A stretch of DNA of 41,413 nt. Origin: Candidatus Yanofskyibacteriota bacterium (GTDB lineage Bacteria; Patescibacteriota; Minisyncoccia; 2-02-FULL-40-12; GWA2-44-9). Where the stretch lies: contig PLYL01000009.1 in the NCBI GenBank assembly GCA_003151795.1, forward strand, positions 1 through 41,413, written 5' to 3'. The notes under the pieces are model-generated. The model searched no databases and was not told the origin of the DNA. It saw only the letters and a list, made by a program, of their open reading frames with translations. Positions within the stretch are counted from its first letter, which is position 1. Each line of letters starts with the position of its first letter. Shown piece after piece: positions 17,758 through 24,790 of the stretch. Made by a program: the position numbers and the translations under genes.

Positions 17758-19290
17758 TTAGGGTCGTCTATCTTCTAGATTAAGCTCTCTGTCTACCTCG
17801 ATATTTTCTAGAAAACTTTTGTCGTGAGAGATAACAATAAGCGCTCCTTCAAAATTTAGCAGGGCGCTTTCTATTTGCTCAATACTGTTGAGATCTAAAT
17901 TATTAGTTGGTTCGTCGAGGACTAAAAGTTTCGGGGGAGTATTTCCAGCAAGAATACAGGCGAGAGCGGTCCTCATTCTTTCGCCTCCGCTTAGGACTTC
18001 AACTTTCTTGAAGACATCGTCCGCGGGAAATAAAAACAAAGCTAGCCAATTTCGGGCTGTTTTTTCGTCTAAGCCGGATAAATCTTTGAGATTCTTCAAA
18101 ACCGTCTTGTTTTTATCGAGAACGGTTACATTTTGGTCTAGATAAGCGTAGCGGTTAATTCCCAAAGTTATTTTACCGGATGACGGTTTTAATTCACCGA
18201 GCATCAGTTTGAGGATAGTCGTCTTGCCGGAACCATTTGGTCCGCTAATTGCCATGCGGGTGGGGCCATAGATGGATAAGTTTAATTGGGTAAAAAGCGG
18301 TTGGGTGTAAGCAAAGTCAACATTTTTGAATTCGGTGACAAGTTTGCTTTTTGGAATTTCCGTATGGCCTAAATCAACTTCGATTCTATTTTCAGGCGAG
18401 ATTCTCTCTTTCGCGTTTTTAACTTTGTCTGAGGCTTCATTAATTTTATCTTCGTGGATCTTTTTGAGTTTGCCGGTGCTTTCTTGAGCATGTTTGCGCA
18501 TTTCATTAAGAACACTTTTGGGTAATCCTAAATCTGGAGCGACTTTTTTTCCGTGGCTAGACCGTTTTTGCTGCCGTTCTTTGGTAATTTGCGCTTGATA
18601 CTTTACTTTTTTGGCTTCTCGTTGGGCGTCAGAAAGTTGCCGTTCTAGTGCTTCCTCTTCGAGGGCTTTTTGCTCGATGTACATTTTATAGTTGCCACCG
18701 TAAGTTTTTAAGCCCTTGTCCGAAAGTTCGAGAATTCTATCCATAAGATTAAGAAGGGTTCGGTCGTGACTGACCACTAACAGCCCACCCTTCCAGCGCT
18801 GGACTAAATTATATACAGCCTGACGAGCTTCTTGGTCTAGATTGTTTGTTGGTTCGTCGAGGATCATAAAGTCGACATCTCTGATTAATAAACTCGCCAA
18901 CACTACTCGCGTCCTTTCCCCTCCACTTAAACTATCCATGAGCCGGTCGAGCGCGATATGGTTTAGACCGACTCGGGCTAAAGATTCAAGGGCCGTGTGT
19001 TTTATTTTCGTGTTTAGCGTCTGAATAACAGAAAGATGGAGATCTATTTGATAATCTTGGGGCAGGTAAGCTATTTGAGTGTGCTTCTCTATAACTCCAG
19101 TAAGAGGTTTTGCTTTCTCGGCGATGATCTTAATGAGAGTAGTCTTCCCGACGCCATTCTGGCCAACGAGGCCGGTTCTTTCTCGACCGAAAGTTGTGGT
19201 CAAATTTTTGAACAATAAAACTCCCGGCTTTATCTCGAAGCTTATATCACGCAGACTTATTAGATTGTGTTTAGATTGATTGTTTTGCAT
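17758..19290 (-). CDS. ABC-F family ATPase
   Basis: two ABC domains (GQNGVGKTTL, GPNGSGKTTI; two LSGGERxR signatures; two LDEPTNNLD), no TM segments. Confidence 0.93.
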   Translation of the reverse strand: MQNNQSKHNLISLRDISFEIKPGVLLFKNLTTTFGRERTGLVGQNGVGKTTLIKIIAEKAKPLTGVIEKHTQIAYLPQDYQIDLHLSVIQTLNTKIKHTALESLARVGLNHIALDRLMDSLSGGERTRVVLASLLIRDVDFMILDEPTNNLDQEARQAVYNLVQRWKGGLLVVSHDRTLLNLMDRILELSDKGLKTYGGNYKMYIEQKALEEEALERQLSDAQREAKKVKYQAQITKERQQKRSSHGKKVAPDLGLPKSVLNEMRKHAQESTGKLKKIHEDKINEASDKVKNAKERISPENRIEVDLGHTEIPKSKLVTEFKNVDFAYTQPLFTQLNLSIYGPTRMAISGPNGSGKTTILKLMLGELKPSSGKITLGINRYAYLDQNVTVLDKNKTVLKNLKDLSGLDEKTARNWLALFLFPADDVFKKVEVLSGGERMRTALACILAGNTPPKLLVLDEPTNNLDLNSIEQIESALLNFEGALIVISHDKSFLENIEVDRELNLEDRRP

Positions 19291-19298
19291 AAATTAAA

Positions 19299-19325
19299 TT
19301 AACCCAGCGAATTGCACTGGGTTAA
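19299..19325 (-). promoter_or_regulatory. leader hairpin of the ABC-F gene, possible attenuator
   Basis: TTAACCCAG/CTGGGTTAA 9-bp stem followed on the minus strand by TTTAATTTATG (ABC-F start). Confidence 0.5.
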
Positions 19326-19350
19326 TCGATAACTAAGTTTAGTTAGAGTT

Positions 19351-19425
19351 CTACTGGCCCAATACAAAACTTCCAAAAGTTTTGGTTCCCTTGTTGGTGT
19401 GTGGGATGTTGGAGGTTGTATTCAT
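19351..19425 (-). CDS. putative 24-aa leader peptide MNTTSNIPHTNKGTKTFGSFVLGQ
   Basis: ATG to TAG between the ABC-F promoter and the leader hairpin. Confidence 0.45.
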   Translation of the reverse strand: MNTTSNIPHTNKGTKTFGSFVLGQ

Positions 19426-19440
19426 TGGACTATTAAAGTT

Positions 19441-19469
19441 ATTGTACCACCCCACGCAATACTTGTCAA
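19441..19469 (-). promoter_or_regulatory. ABC-F promoter (TTGACA-17-TACAAT)
   Basis: near-consensus boxes on the minus strand, overlapping an 8-bp dyad TGTACCAC...GTGGTACA. Confidence 0.75.
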
Positions 19470-19503
19470 ATATTGGAGAGTGTGGTACAGTATAAATACG
19501 ATT

Positions 19504-19623
19504 ATGAAATATCATAAACGCCAAATGAATAGCCAGTTTATCGCCCCGACTTATGTCTGGGGTATTGCCGATTTTCTCGGCTATTCAGGTTTGTTTAACC
19601 AAGGCGATGTTGATATAAAATAA
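19504..19623 (+). CDS. small protein, 39 aa
   Basis: MKYHKRQMNSQFIAPTYVWGIADFLGYSGLFNQGDVDIK; divergent promoter upstream, strong terminator downstream. Confidence 0.5.
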   Translation: MKYHKRQMNSQFIAPTYVWGIADFLGYSGLFNQGDVDIK

Positions 19624-19647
19624 CTCTCAATTTTAATCTCTCAAGAG

Positions 19648-19680
19648 CGCCTCGGTTAGATAGACCGAGGCGTTTTCGTT
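19648..19680 (+). terminator. Rho-independent terminator
   Basis: CGCCTCGGT/ACCGAGGCG then TTTTCGTT. Confidence 0.85.
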
Positions 19681-19725
19681 CTATCTAAAACTCGGTGGGA
19701 GTTCGTTAATAATTAAGGAGGCAGT

Positions 19726-20307
19726 ATGTCTGAGGCGACGAAGGTGGTTTTTCTGCAGGGTAAGACCATTAATCTTCGGCCTTTCCAAAGGGCCGACATT
19801 CCGACACTCACGCGCTGGATGAATGATCCTGAAGTCAGAGAATTCATCAGCAAGGTGTTTCCAACTTCGGAAAAAGTTGAAGAGGAGTGGTTTGCCAAAC
19901 TCGGTGCCGACGACAAAAATGTCGTTCTAGGCATTGAAACCAAAGAGGGCCAGTTGATTGGCTCAATGGGTATCCACCAAATCAACTGGCAAGATCGCGT
20001 GTGCACCACTGGTGCCGTCATAGGCGAGAAGGGGTATTGGGGGAAGGGTTATGGCACTGATGCCAAGATGTACTTCCTCGATTACATCTTCAACACGCTG
20101 AACCTCCGCAAGGTCTGTTCTGGAGTCATCGAGTTCAACGAGCGGAGTTTGAAGTATAGCTTGCATTGCGGCTATAAAGTTGAAGGCGAACGCCGCGAAC
20201 ACATTTTCAAGAATGGTAAGTATTGGAAACTCATTGAGCTCGGCCTGTTCAAGGAAGAATGGCAACCAATCTGGGAGCGGTATAAGGAAACCGGCAAAGT
20301 TGGGTGA
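19726..20307 (+). CDS. GNAT-family acetyltransferase (RimJ/RimL-like)
   Basis: INLRPFQRADIPTLTRWMNDPEV...GAVIGEKGYWGKGYGTDA; SD AAGGAGG. Confidence 0.9.
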   Translation: MSEATKVVFLQGKTINLRPFQRADIPTLTRWMNDPEVREFISKVFPTSEKVEEEWFAKLGADDKNVVLGIETKEGQLIGSMGIHQINWQDRVCTTGAVIGEKGYWGKGYGTDAKMYFLDYIFNTLNLRKVCSGVIEFNERSLKYSLHCGYKVEGERREHIFKNGKYWKLIELGLFKEEWQPIWERYKETGKVG

Positions 20308-20310
20308 CAC

Positions 20311-20348
20311 AGCGGGCGGGTGAGATAACATCAACCCCGCTTTTTATT
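20311..20348 (+). terminator. Rho-independent terminator
   Basis: AGCGggcGGGTGA/TCAaCCCcGCT then TTTTTATTT. Confidence 0.7.
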
Positions 20349-20388
20349 TGGTCTGGATGTTTATTAAAAATGGTGCTAAAATTTTTGC

Positions 20389-21075
20389 ATGAAAACCGTC
20401 GGTATTATTGGTGGTGTTGGTCCTAAAACAACTGCAGAGTTTTACTCGGAGCTTATACTCTTGGCTCAAGGAGTAGAAAAAATAGCGAGACCACCTATTC
20501 TGATATATAGTGTGCCTTTACCATATGCTATAGAAAAAGACTCAATACTGAATGCCACTGGTGAGGAAAGGAATATCCCGTATCTTATTGAAGCGGCTAA
20601 GATTTTAGAAAAAGGTGGTGCCGATTTTGTCGTAATGCCTTGCAATACTCTCCATGCTTTCATCACTGATATTCGAGCGGGAATAAAAATTCCAGCATTA
20701 AGTATTATTGAAGAGACGGTGAGATTTCTTAAGAATGAAAACATATCTAGTGTTGGGTTAATTTCCACTGCTTCAACACGGAAAAATCAGCTCTACGAGA
20801 AAGCTTTTAAAGAAGCCAACATAGTTTATGAAATCCCTACTGATTTTCAGCAAGAACAAATAAATAAAATAATCCATGATTTAGTGATGGGAAACAATAC
20901 TGACGATGGCAAAAATATTCTGGAGGGTATCATTGATTCTTTCGCCGAGAAAAATATAGAGGATATTGTTTTAGCTTGCACGGATTTACAGTTGTTAAAA
21001 CCAGAACATGGGACAATCAAAATTTACGACACAATGAAAATACTCGCAAACGCGACAATTCGCCAAATATTTTAA
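20389..21075 (+). CDS. aspartate/glutamate racemase family protein
   Basis: MKTVGIIGGVGPKTTAEFY, FVVMPCNTLHAF, DIVLACTDLQLL. Confidence 0.92.
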   Translation: MKTVGIIGGVGPKTTAEFYSELILLAQGVEKIARPPILIYSVPLPYAIEKDSILNATGEERNIPYLIEAAKILEKGGADFVVMPCNTLHAFITDIRAGIKIPALSIIEETVRFLKNENISSVGLISTASTRKNQLYEKAFKEANIVYEIPTDFQQEQINKIIHDLVMGNNTDDGKNILEGIIDSFAEKNIEDIVLACTDLQLLKPEHGTIKIYDTMKILANATIRQIF

Positions 21076-21089
21076 TAGTTTTGCCTGAT

Positions 21090-21118
21090 TTGACAGTAGT
21101 TTGGAGTAGGTGTATACT
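21090..21118 (+). promoter_or_regulatory. promoter of the T-box transcript (TTGACA-17-TATACT)
   Basis: near-perfect sigma70 boxes with a 17-bp spacer. Confidence 0.85.
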
Positions 21119-21154
21119 GGTCATATTAACAACTGAATACTAATAGAAACGCAT

Positions 21155-21446
21155 TAATACGGAAGAAGAGTACGCAATGAAGAGGGTACGAGCGAGCTTG
21201 GGATAGTGAAAGCCAAGCCCTGAATCATTGCCGAACACACTTCCGGAGCGGTTGGTGAGAAAGCCTCGCAAGGGGATATAAGCCAAACGGTGGGTCACTC
21301 CATCGTGAACAATCAAATCAAGTGCTCGATTTCCGAAAGGCGTCGAGAATAAAAGATGGGACCGCGGGATGTCTAAATTTTCAAGACTCTCGTTCTTTTT
21401 TCGCTTCGGCATAGTGCCGAGGTTAGCAAAGAACGGGAGTTTTTTC
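21155..21446 (+). promoter_or_regulatory. T-box riboswitch, predicted His-specific (specifier CAC)
   Basis: Stem I CGGAAG/CTTCCG and GCAATG/CATTGC enclose the specifier loop AAGAGTAC / CGAA-CAC-A; distal AGCGAGC..GGGATAGTG; T-box motif TGGGACCGCGG at 21357; antiterminator CGAGA/TCTCG versus terminator ACTCTCGTTCTTT/AAAGAACGGGAGT-TTTTT. Confidence 0.93.
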
Positions 21447-21477
21447 GTTTTCAGGACTTCCCGTAAAGGAGACCGAA

Positions 21478-21561
21478 ATGAATGCTTTCGGTGTCAGTTT
21501 AGGCGGTATGGGCCCGCATAACCCACGGGAGGCATGGCCTCCCCCTATATGGTCCTCGTAG
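21478..21561 (+). CDS. small ORF, 27 aa, between T-box and tRNA
   Basis: MNAFGVSLGGMGPHNPREAWPPPIWSS; SD AAAGGAG with 6-nt spacing; TAG overlaps the tRNA at positions 8-10. Confidence 0.45.
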   Translation: MNAFGVSLGGMGPHNPREAWPPPIWSS

Positions 21562-21623
21562 CTCAATAGAAGAGCGGTGCCCTGTGAAGGCATTGGTTGC
21601 GGGTGCAAGTCCCGTCGAGGACC
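21551..21623 (+). tRNA. tRNA-His (anticodon GTG), atypical elbow
   Basis: G-1:C73; acceptor GTCCTCG/CGAGGAC; D-stem GCTC/GAGC; anticodon arm GTGCC-CTGTGAA-GGCAT; T-arm GCGGG-TGCAAGT-CCCGT; CCA not fully encoded. Confidence 0.88.
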
Positions 21624-21765
21624 CAATTATAAACAGTTTTATAATTGGCGGGGCTTGCATGCCGGAACGATGCAACATTCAGGAGAATGTTGCCGTGAGG
21701 CGGGGTCGCGAAATCAGCGAGCGACGGCGAGCTGATATTTGTGACCAAGTCCCGTCGAGGACCCA
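21606..21765 (+). repeat. 20-bp direct repeat of the tRNA 3' end flanking a 120-bp insert (att-like)
   Basis: CAAGTCCCGTCGAGGACCCA at 21606-21625 and 21746-21765. Confidence 0.9.
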
Positions 21766-22715
21766 TGAGTTATAAAAAGAAAAAATTAAAGAAGAGTGCG
21801 CTTGGCCAGCTCAAGTTCCAGCTTGGGCAGATTGGGCGTGCTCTGCTTTACAGAGTGCAGGCTCTTTTACAAAAAATCAGATTACCTCAGCGAGAAGTTG
21901 AGGAGGAGGTGACTGTGTTGAATTTGCCCAAGGTCTTAGAAATTTTGGGCAGATATGACAGACTGCCTAATAATCCCGATACCTCGAGTATCGAACCGGC
22001 GATCTTAGCCCAAATTGAAAAAGAAGGAAAGTTGCGCTTGTGTGTTTTTGTCTGTCCGAAGTTTAACCCAAAGGCTCTTGTTTCGTCAGAGCCAGAGAAG
22101 TACATGCCGGTCGAAGTTGGTACATTCGGTTTATTCGAAGACCGAATTACTAAAATCATCTTGCTTAAAAACGAGTTGATGCAAGCAGGCTTAGCGACTG
22201 AGATCAATTTGGTGCTGGGAGATAACGACGCTGAGGAGTATATCTTTCCATTCATCGAAGGTTTTACTCTTGATCCCCAGTGCTACCGGCAAAGACAGTC
22301 CACGTATCGTGGCGCGTTTGAAGAGCGATGTAAATCTTTATTCGGAGTCAAGGGTTGCGTCGTATGGTCCTTGGCAGAGTTCGGTGTAGTTATGGAAAAT
22401 GACTTGCCAAATATTTCTCAAGAGAGCCTCAAGAAAGAGCTCGGTTTCTTCAGTTGGCTATTTTCAGGAGCGGGTCCGTATCGTGGAGAATTTAGTTTCT
22501 CTGAAACGGTCATTGCTGAAATGGTTATGCGGAAGTATCGACTCTATGGCGCGCAGGGAAAGTTCTTGGAAATGCTCGGTGGGATATTGTTACAGACCGA
22601 GGGTCCAGGTGTTTGGCTGGAAAGAACTCAAATGCTTCGATGTACTGGTGCGCGAGCTATTCCCGCTATCTATCCCTGGATTAGGAAAGGAGAAACAAAT
22701 CAGGTGGCTCAGTAA
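21765..22715 (+). CDS. uncharacterised protein in a His T-box operon
   Basis: long ORF downstream of T-box and tRNA-His, same strand, ends in a terminator; ATG at 21765 preferred over GTG at 21741. Confidence 0.8.
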   Translation: MSYKKKKLKKSALGQLKFQLGQIGRALLYRVQALLQKIRLPQREVEEEVTVLNLPKVLEILGRYDRLPNNPDTSSIEPAILAQIEKEGKLRLCVFVCPKFNPKALVSSEPEKYMPVEVGTFGLFEDRITKIILLKNELMQAGLATEINLVLGDNDAEEYIFPFIEGFTLDPQCYRQRQSTYRGAFEERCKSLFGVKGCVVWSLAEFGVVMENDLPNISQESLKKELGFFSWLFSGAGPYRGEFSFSETVIAEMVMRKYRLYGAQGKFLEMLGGILLQTEGPGVWLERTQMLRCTGARAIPAIYPWIRKGETNQVAQ

Positions 22716-22738
22716 AACCGAGCCGCCCTTTCTTTTTA
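22702..22738 (+). terminator. Rho-independent terminator overlapping the ORF end
   Basis: GGCTCaGtaaaaCcGAGCC then CCTTTCTTTTT. Confidence 0.75.
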
Positions 22739-24694
22739 GTTTGTGGTCCGCGGATCCAAATCAATCAGCCATTGGGTGGGGACGTAGCGCAGCAGATCGC
22801 GAGGAGGGAAGTCGGGGGAGATTTTGATGATGATGGTGTAGGTGAAACGGCCACGTTCTTTTTTGAGGAAGAGGGGGGAGGTGTCGGTGATTTTGATTTT
22901 GTCTTGGGCCTGGATGTGGATGGAGGCCATTTTTAATTTCTCAACGGCCGAGCGGGCGGAGGCGATGACTTTGCGGTGGTCGGCATGGGTGTAGGTGAGT
23001 TTGACGATACGGCTAAAGGGCGGATACCAGAATGCCTTGCGGGCGGAAAGTTCGAAGTCGCAGAGGCGGGTATAGTCATGGCGAGCCAGTTCGGGCAGGA
23101 GTTCAATTTGGTTGAAGGTTTGGGCGACAATTTGGCTCGGCTCACCATGCCTGTCGGCAGGCAGGAAGTCGGCCAATTTTTCTAAGTGATACCAAAGTCT
23201 TTCCGTAGTTTGGAAATCCGAACCAACGGCGAGGGCGTCAAGCTGGGGAATAATGACGGCATCGAATTTAAGGTCATAGGCGTAGCTGAATATTTTTTGG
23301 GTGGCTATGAGAATACTCGGACCAGGTTTTTTAATTTCGGTTATGATTTCGTCCTCTTCGGTTTGGTTTTGGGTGACGTCGGCGTCCATGAGCAGGATTG
23401 GCACGCGGTCGAGTTGCCCGAAAGTAATCATTTTTTGAAGTTCCTCGAATATTTTCTGGCCGCCGGCGGGGCCAGTCGCTTTGACTTGGGAACTGTGGCA
23501 GTTTGGGCAGGCGTACGGATAGGGCTGGGTGCGATTGCAGTGATGGCAGAGCAATGAAAGCGTTACGCCTTGATGGACGCGCATCGGCAAGTCGCAATCG
23601 GGACATTTGAACGAATATCCGCAACGCTGGCAGAGGAGGATGCCACTGTAGCCGCGACGAGCAGAGACGATAAGAACTTTGCCTTTTCCGCTATCGGCGG
23701 ATCCGCCTCTGGTGGAGGAGTTCCTTAATGTCTCGCGCATCACGTCTCGGGCCTCGGGCGTTAGGGCGCCGACGATGTAGCCTTGTTTGAATTCCGCGGC
23801 GAGATCTATGACGGAAATTTTGGCGGGCCAGGACTTCATGGCATCACTGACCTTTATTTCTGATTGAAGGGACTTCTGATAAGCCACGACACCCAGTATG
23901 GGAGACAAAGCCACAAAGTGGGCGCTATGATTAGTGGCAATCATCTCCGCCAATTCAGGTGTCCAATATTTTGGACTCATATCTGATTTGTAGAATTCGT
24001 GGAGCGGATCAATTACAATTACTTTTTTTAAATTTGAGAAAGGTAGAAACAGGGCTTGGCGGGTACCGATAACTATTTGGATGCTTTGAGAGGAAACTTC
24101 TTTCCAGATTCGATAATACTCTTTGATGCCGGTGGCGGACGTGAGCGTTGCCGGCTTGATGTCCGCAAATTCGGATTGAAAATATGAAATATATGAGCCA
24201 TCGGGGACAATAATTAATGTTTGCCCAGTTTTTTCGTTTTTCAAAAGTGATTTAATGTGCCGAGCTGAATCTTGGGCGCGGGTGATAATCCATGACGATG
24301 GGGTGCCGAGAGGCGGCACGGTAAACAAAGTCGCTAATTCGACGGGATAGCGGGGCTTCAAAAAAAACGGCGGTAAGACCGCTTTCATACATAGACCCAG
24401 CGGGGCGACATAGCGGTTGGCCAGCCAGAGAGCGATTTTAAATTGCCATTCGGCGATGACTGGTTCAGCACTTAATACCCGCGAAATTTTTTTGAGCTGG
24501 AAGAGAGATTTTTTGACCAGAATTTTTTGCTGGTCAAGATTGTAAGAATCAATTACGACGGCAGTAACGGGGCGACTGTTGAGCGGAACTTCAACCACGG
24601 CGCCTTTGGGAAGGGCCGAGTCGTGATAGTAACTCAAAATCTGGGGCACCTGCGGCGGGAGGACCGAAAGGGGCAGAACTTCAAGGACATGCAT
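22736..24694 (-). CDS. priA: PriA-like primosomal protein N', ATPase motifs degenerate
   Basis: zinc-binding CQRCGYSFKCPDCDLPMRVHQG...CHHCNR...CPNCHSS and C-terminal RKAFWYPPFSRIVKL typical of PriA. Confidence 0.85.
   Translation of the reverse strand: MHVLEVLPLSVLPPQVPQILSYYHDSALPKGAVVEVPLNSRPVTAVVIDSYNLDQQKILVKKSLFQLKKISRVLSAEPVIAEWQFKIALWLANRYVAPLGLCMKAVLPPFFLKPRYPVELATLFTVPPLGTPSSWIITRAQDSARHIKSLLKNEKTGQTLIIVPDGSYISYFQSEFADIKPATLTSATGIKEYYRIWKEVSSQSIQIVIGTRQALFLPFSNLKKVIVIDPLHEFYKSDMSPKYWTPELAEMIATNHSAHFVALSPILGVVAYQKSLQSEIKVSDAMKSWPAKISVIDLAAEFKQGYIVGALTPEARDVMRETLRNSSTRGGSADSGKGKVLIVSARRGYSGILLCQRCGYSFKCPDCDLPMRVHQGVTLSLLCHHCNRTQPYPYACPNCHSSQVKATGPAGGQKIFEELQKMITFGQLDRVPILLMDADVTQNQTEEDEIITEIKKPGPSILIATQKIFSYAYDLKFDAVIIPQLDALAVGSDFQTTERLWYHLEKLADFLPADRHGEPSQIVAQTFNQIELLPELARHDYTRLCDFELSARKAFWYPPFSRIVKLTYTHADHRKVIASARSAVEKLKMASIHIQAQDKIKITDTSPLFLKKERGRFTYTIIIKISPDFPPRDLLRYVPTQWLIDLDPRTTN
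23148..23163. repeat. short palindrome inside priA
   Basis: TGCCTG-TCGG-CAGGCA, related to the fmt palindrome. Confidence 0.6.
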
Positions 24695-24790
24695 GTTTCA
24701 AGAATATAGAAGCAAGAAGCAAGAAGCAAGGTGTTGTGATTCCTTGATTTTTGCTATAATTCACTGTCGGTTTCCCTTAATTCCTAATTC

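Noticed and set aside
21140-21412. 90-aa minus-strand ORF
   Set aside because: Antisense to the complete T-box; the RNA structure explains the sequence.
21723-21765. Second complete tRNA at the duplicated 3' end
   Set aside because: No matching 5' acceptor or D and anticodon arms near the second copy; only the 3' 20 nt is duplicated.
24709-24732. AGAAGCAAGAAGCAAGAAGCAAG tandem repeat
   Set aside because: Short simple repeat in an intergenic region; no functional interpretation beyond low complexity.
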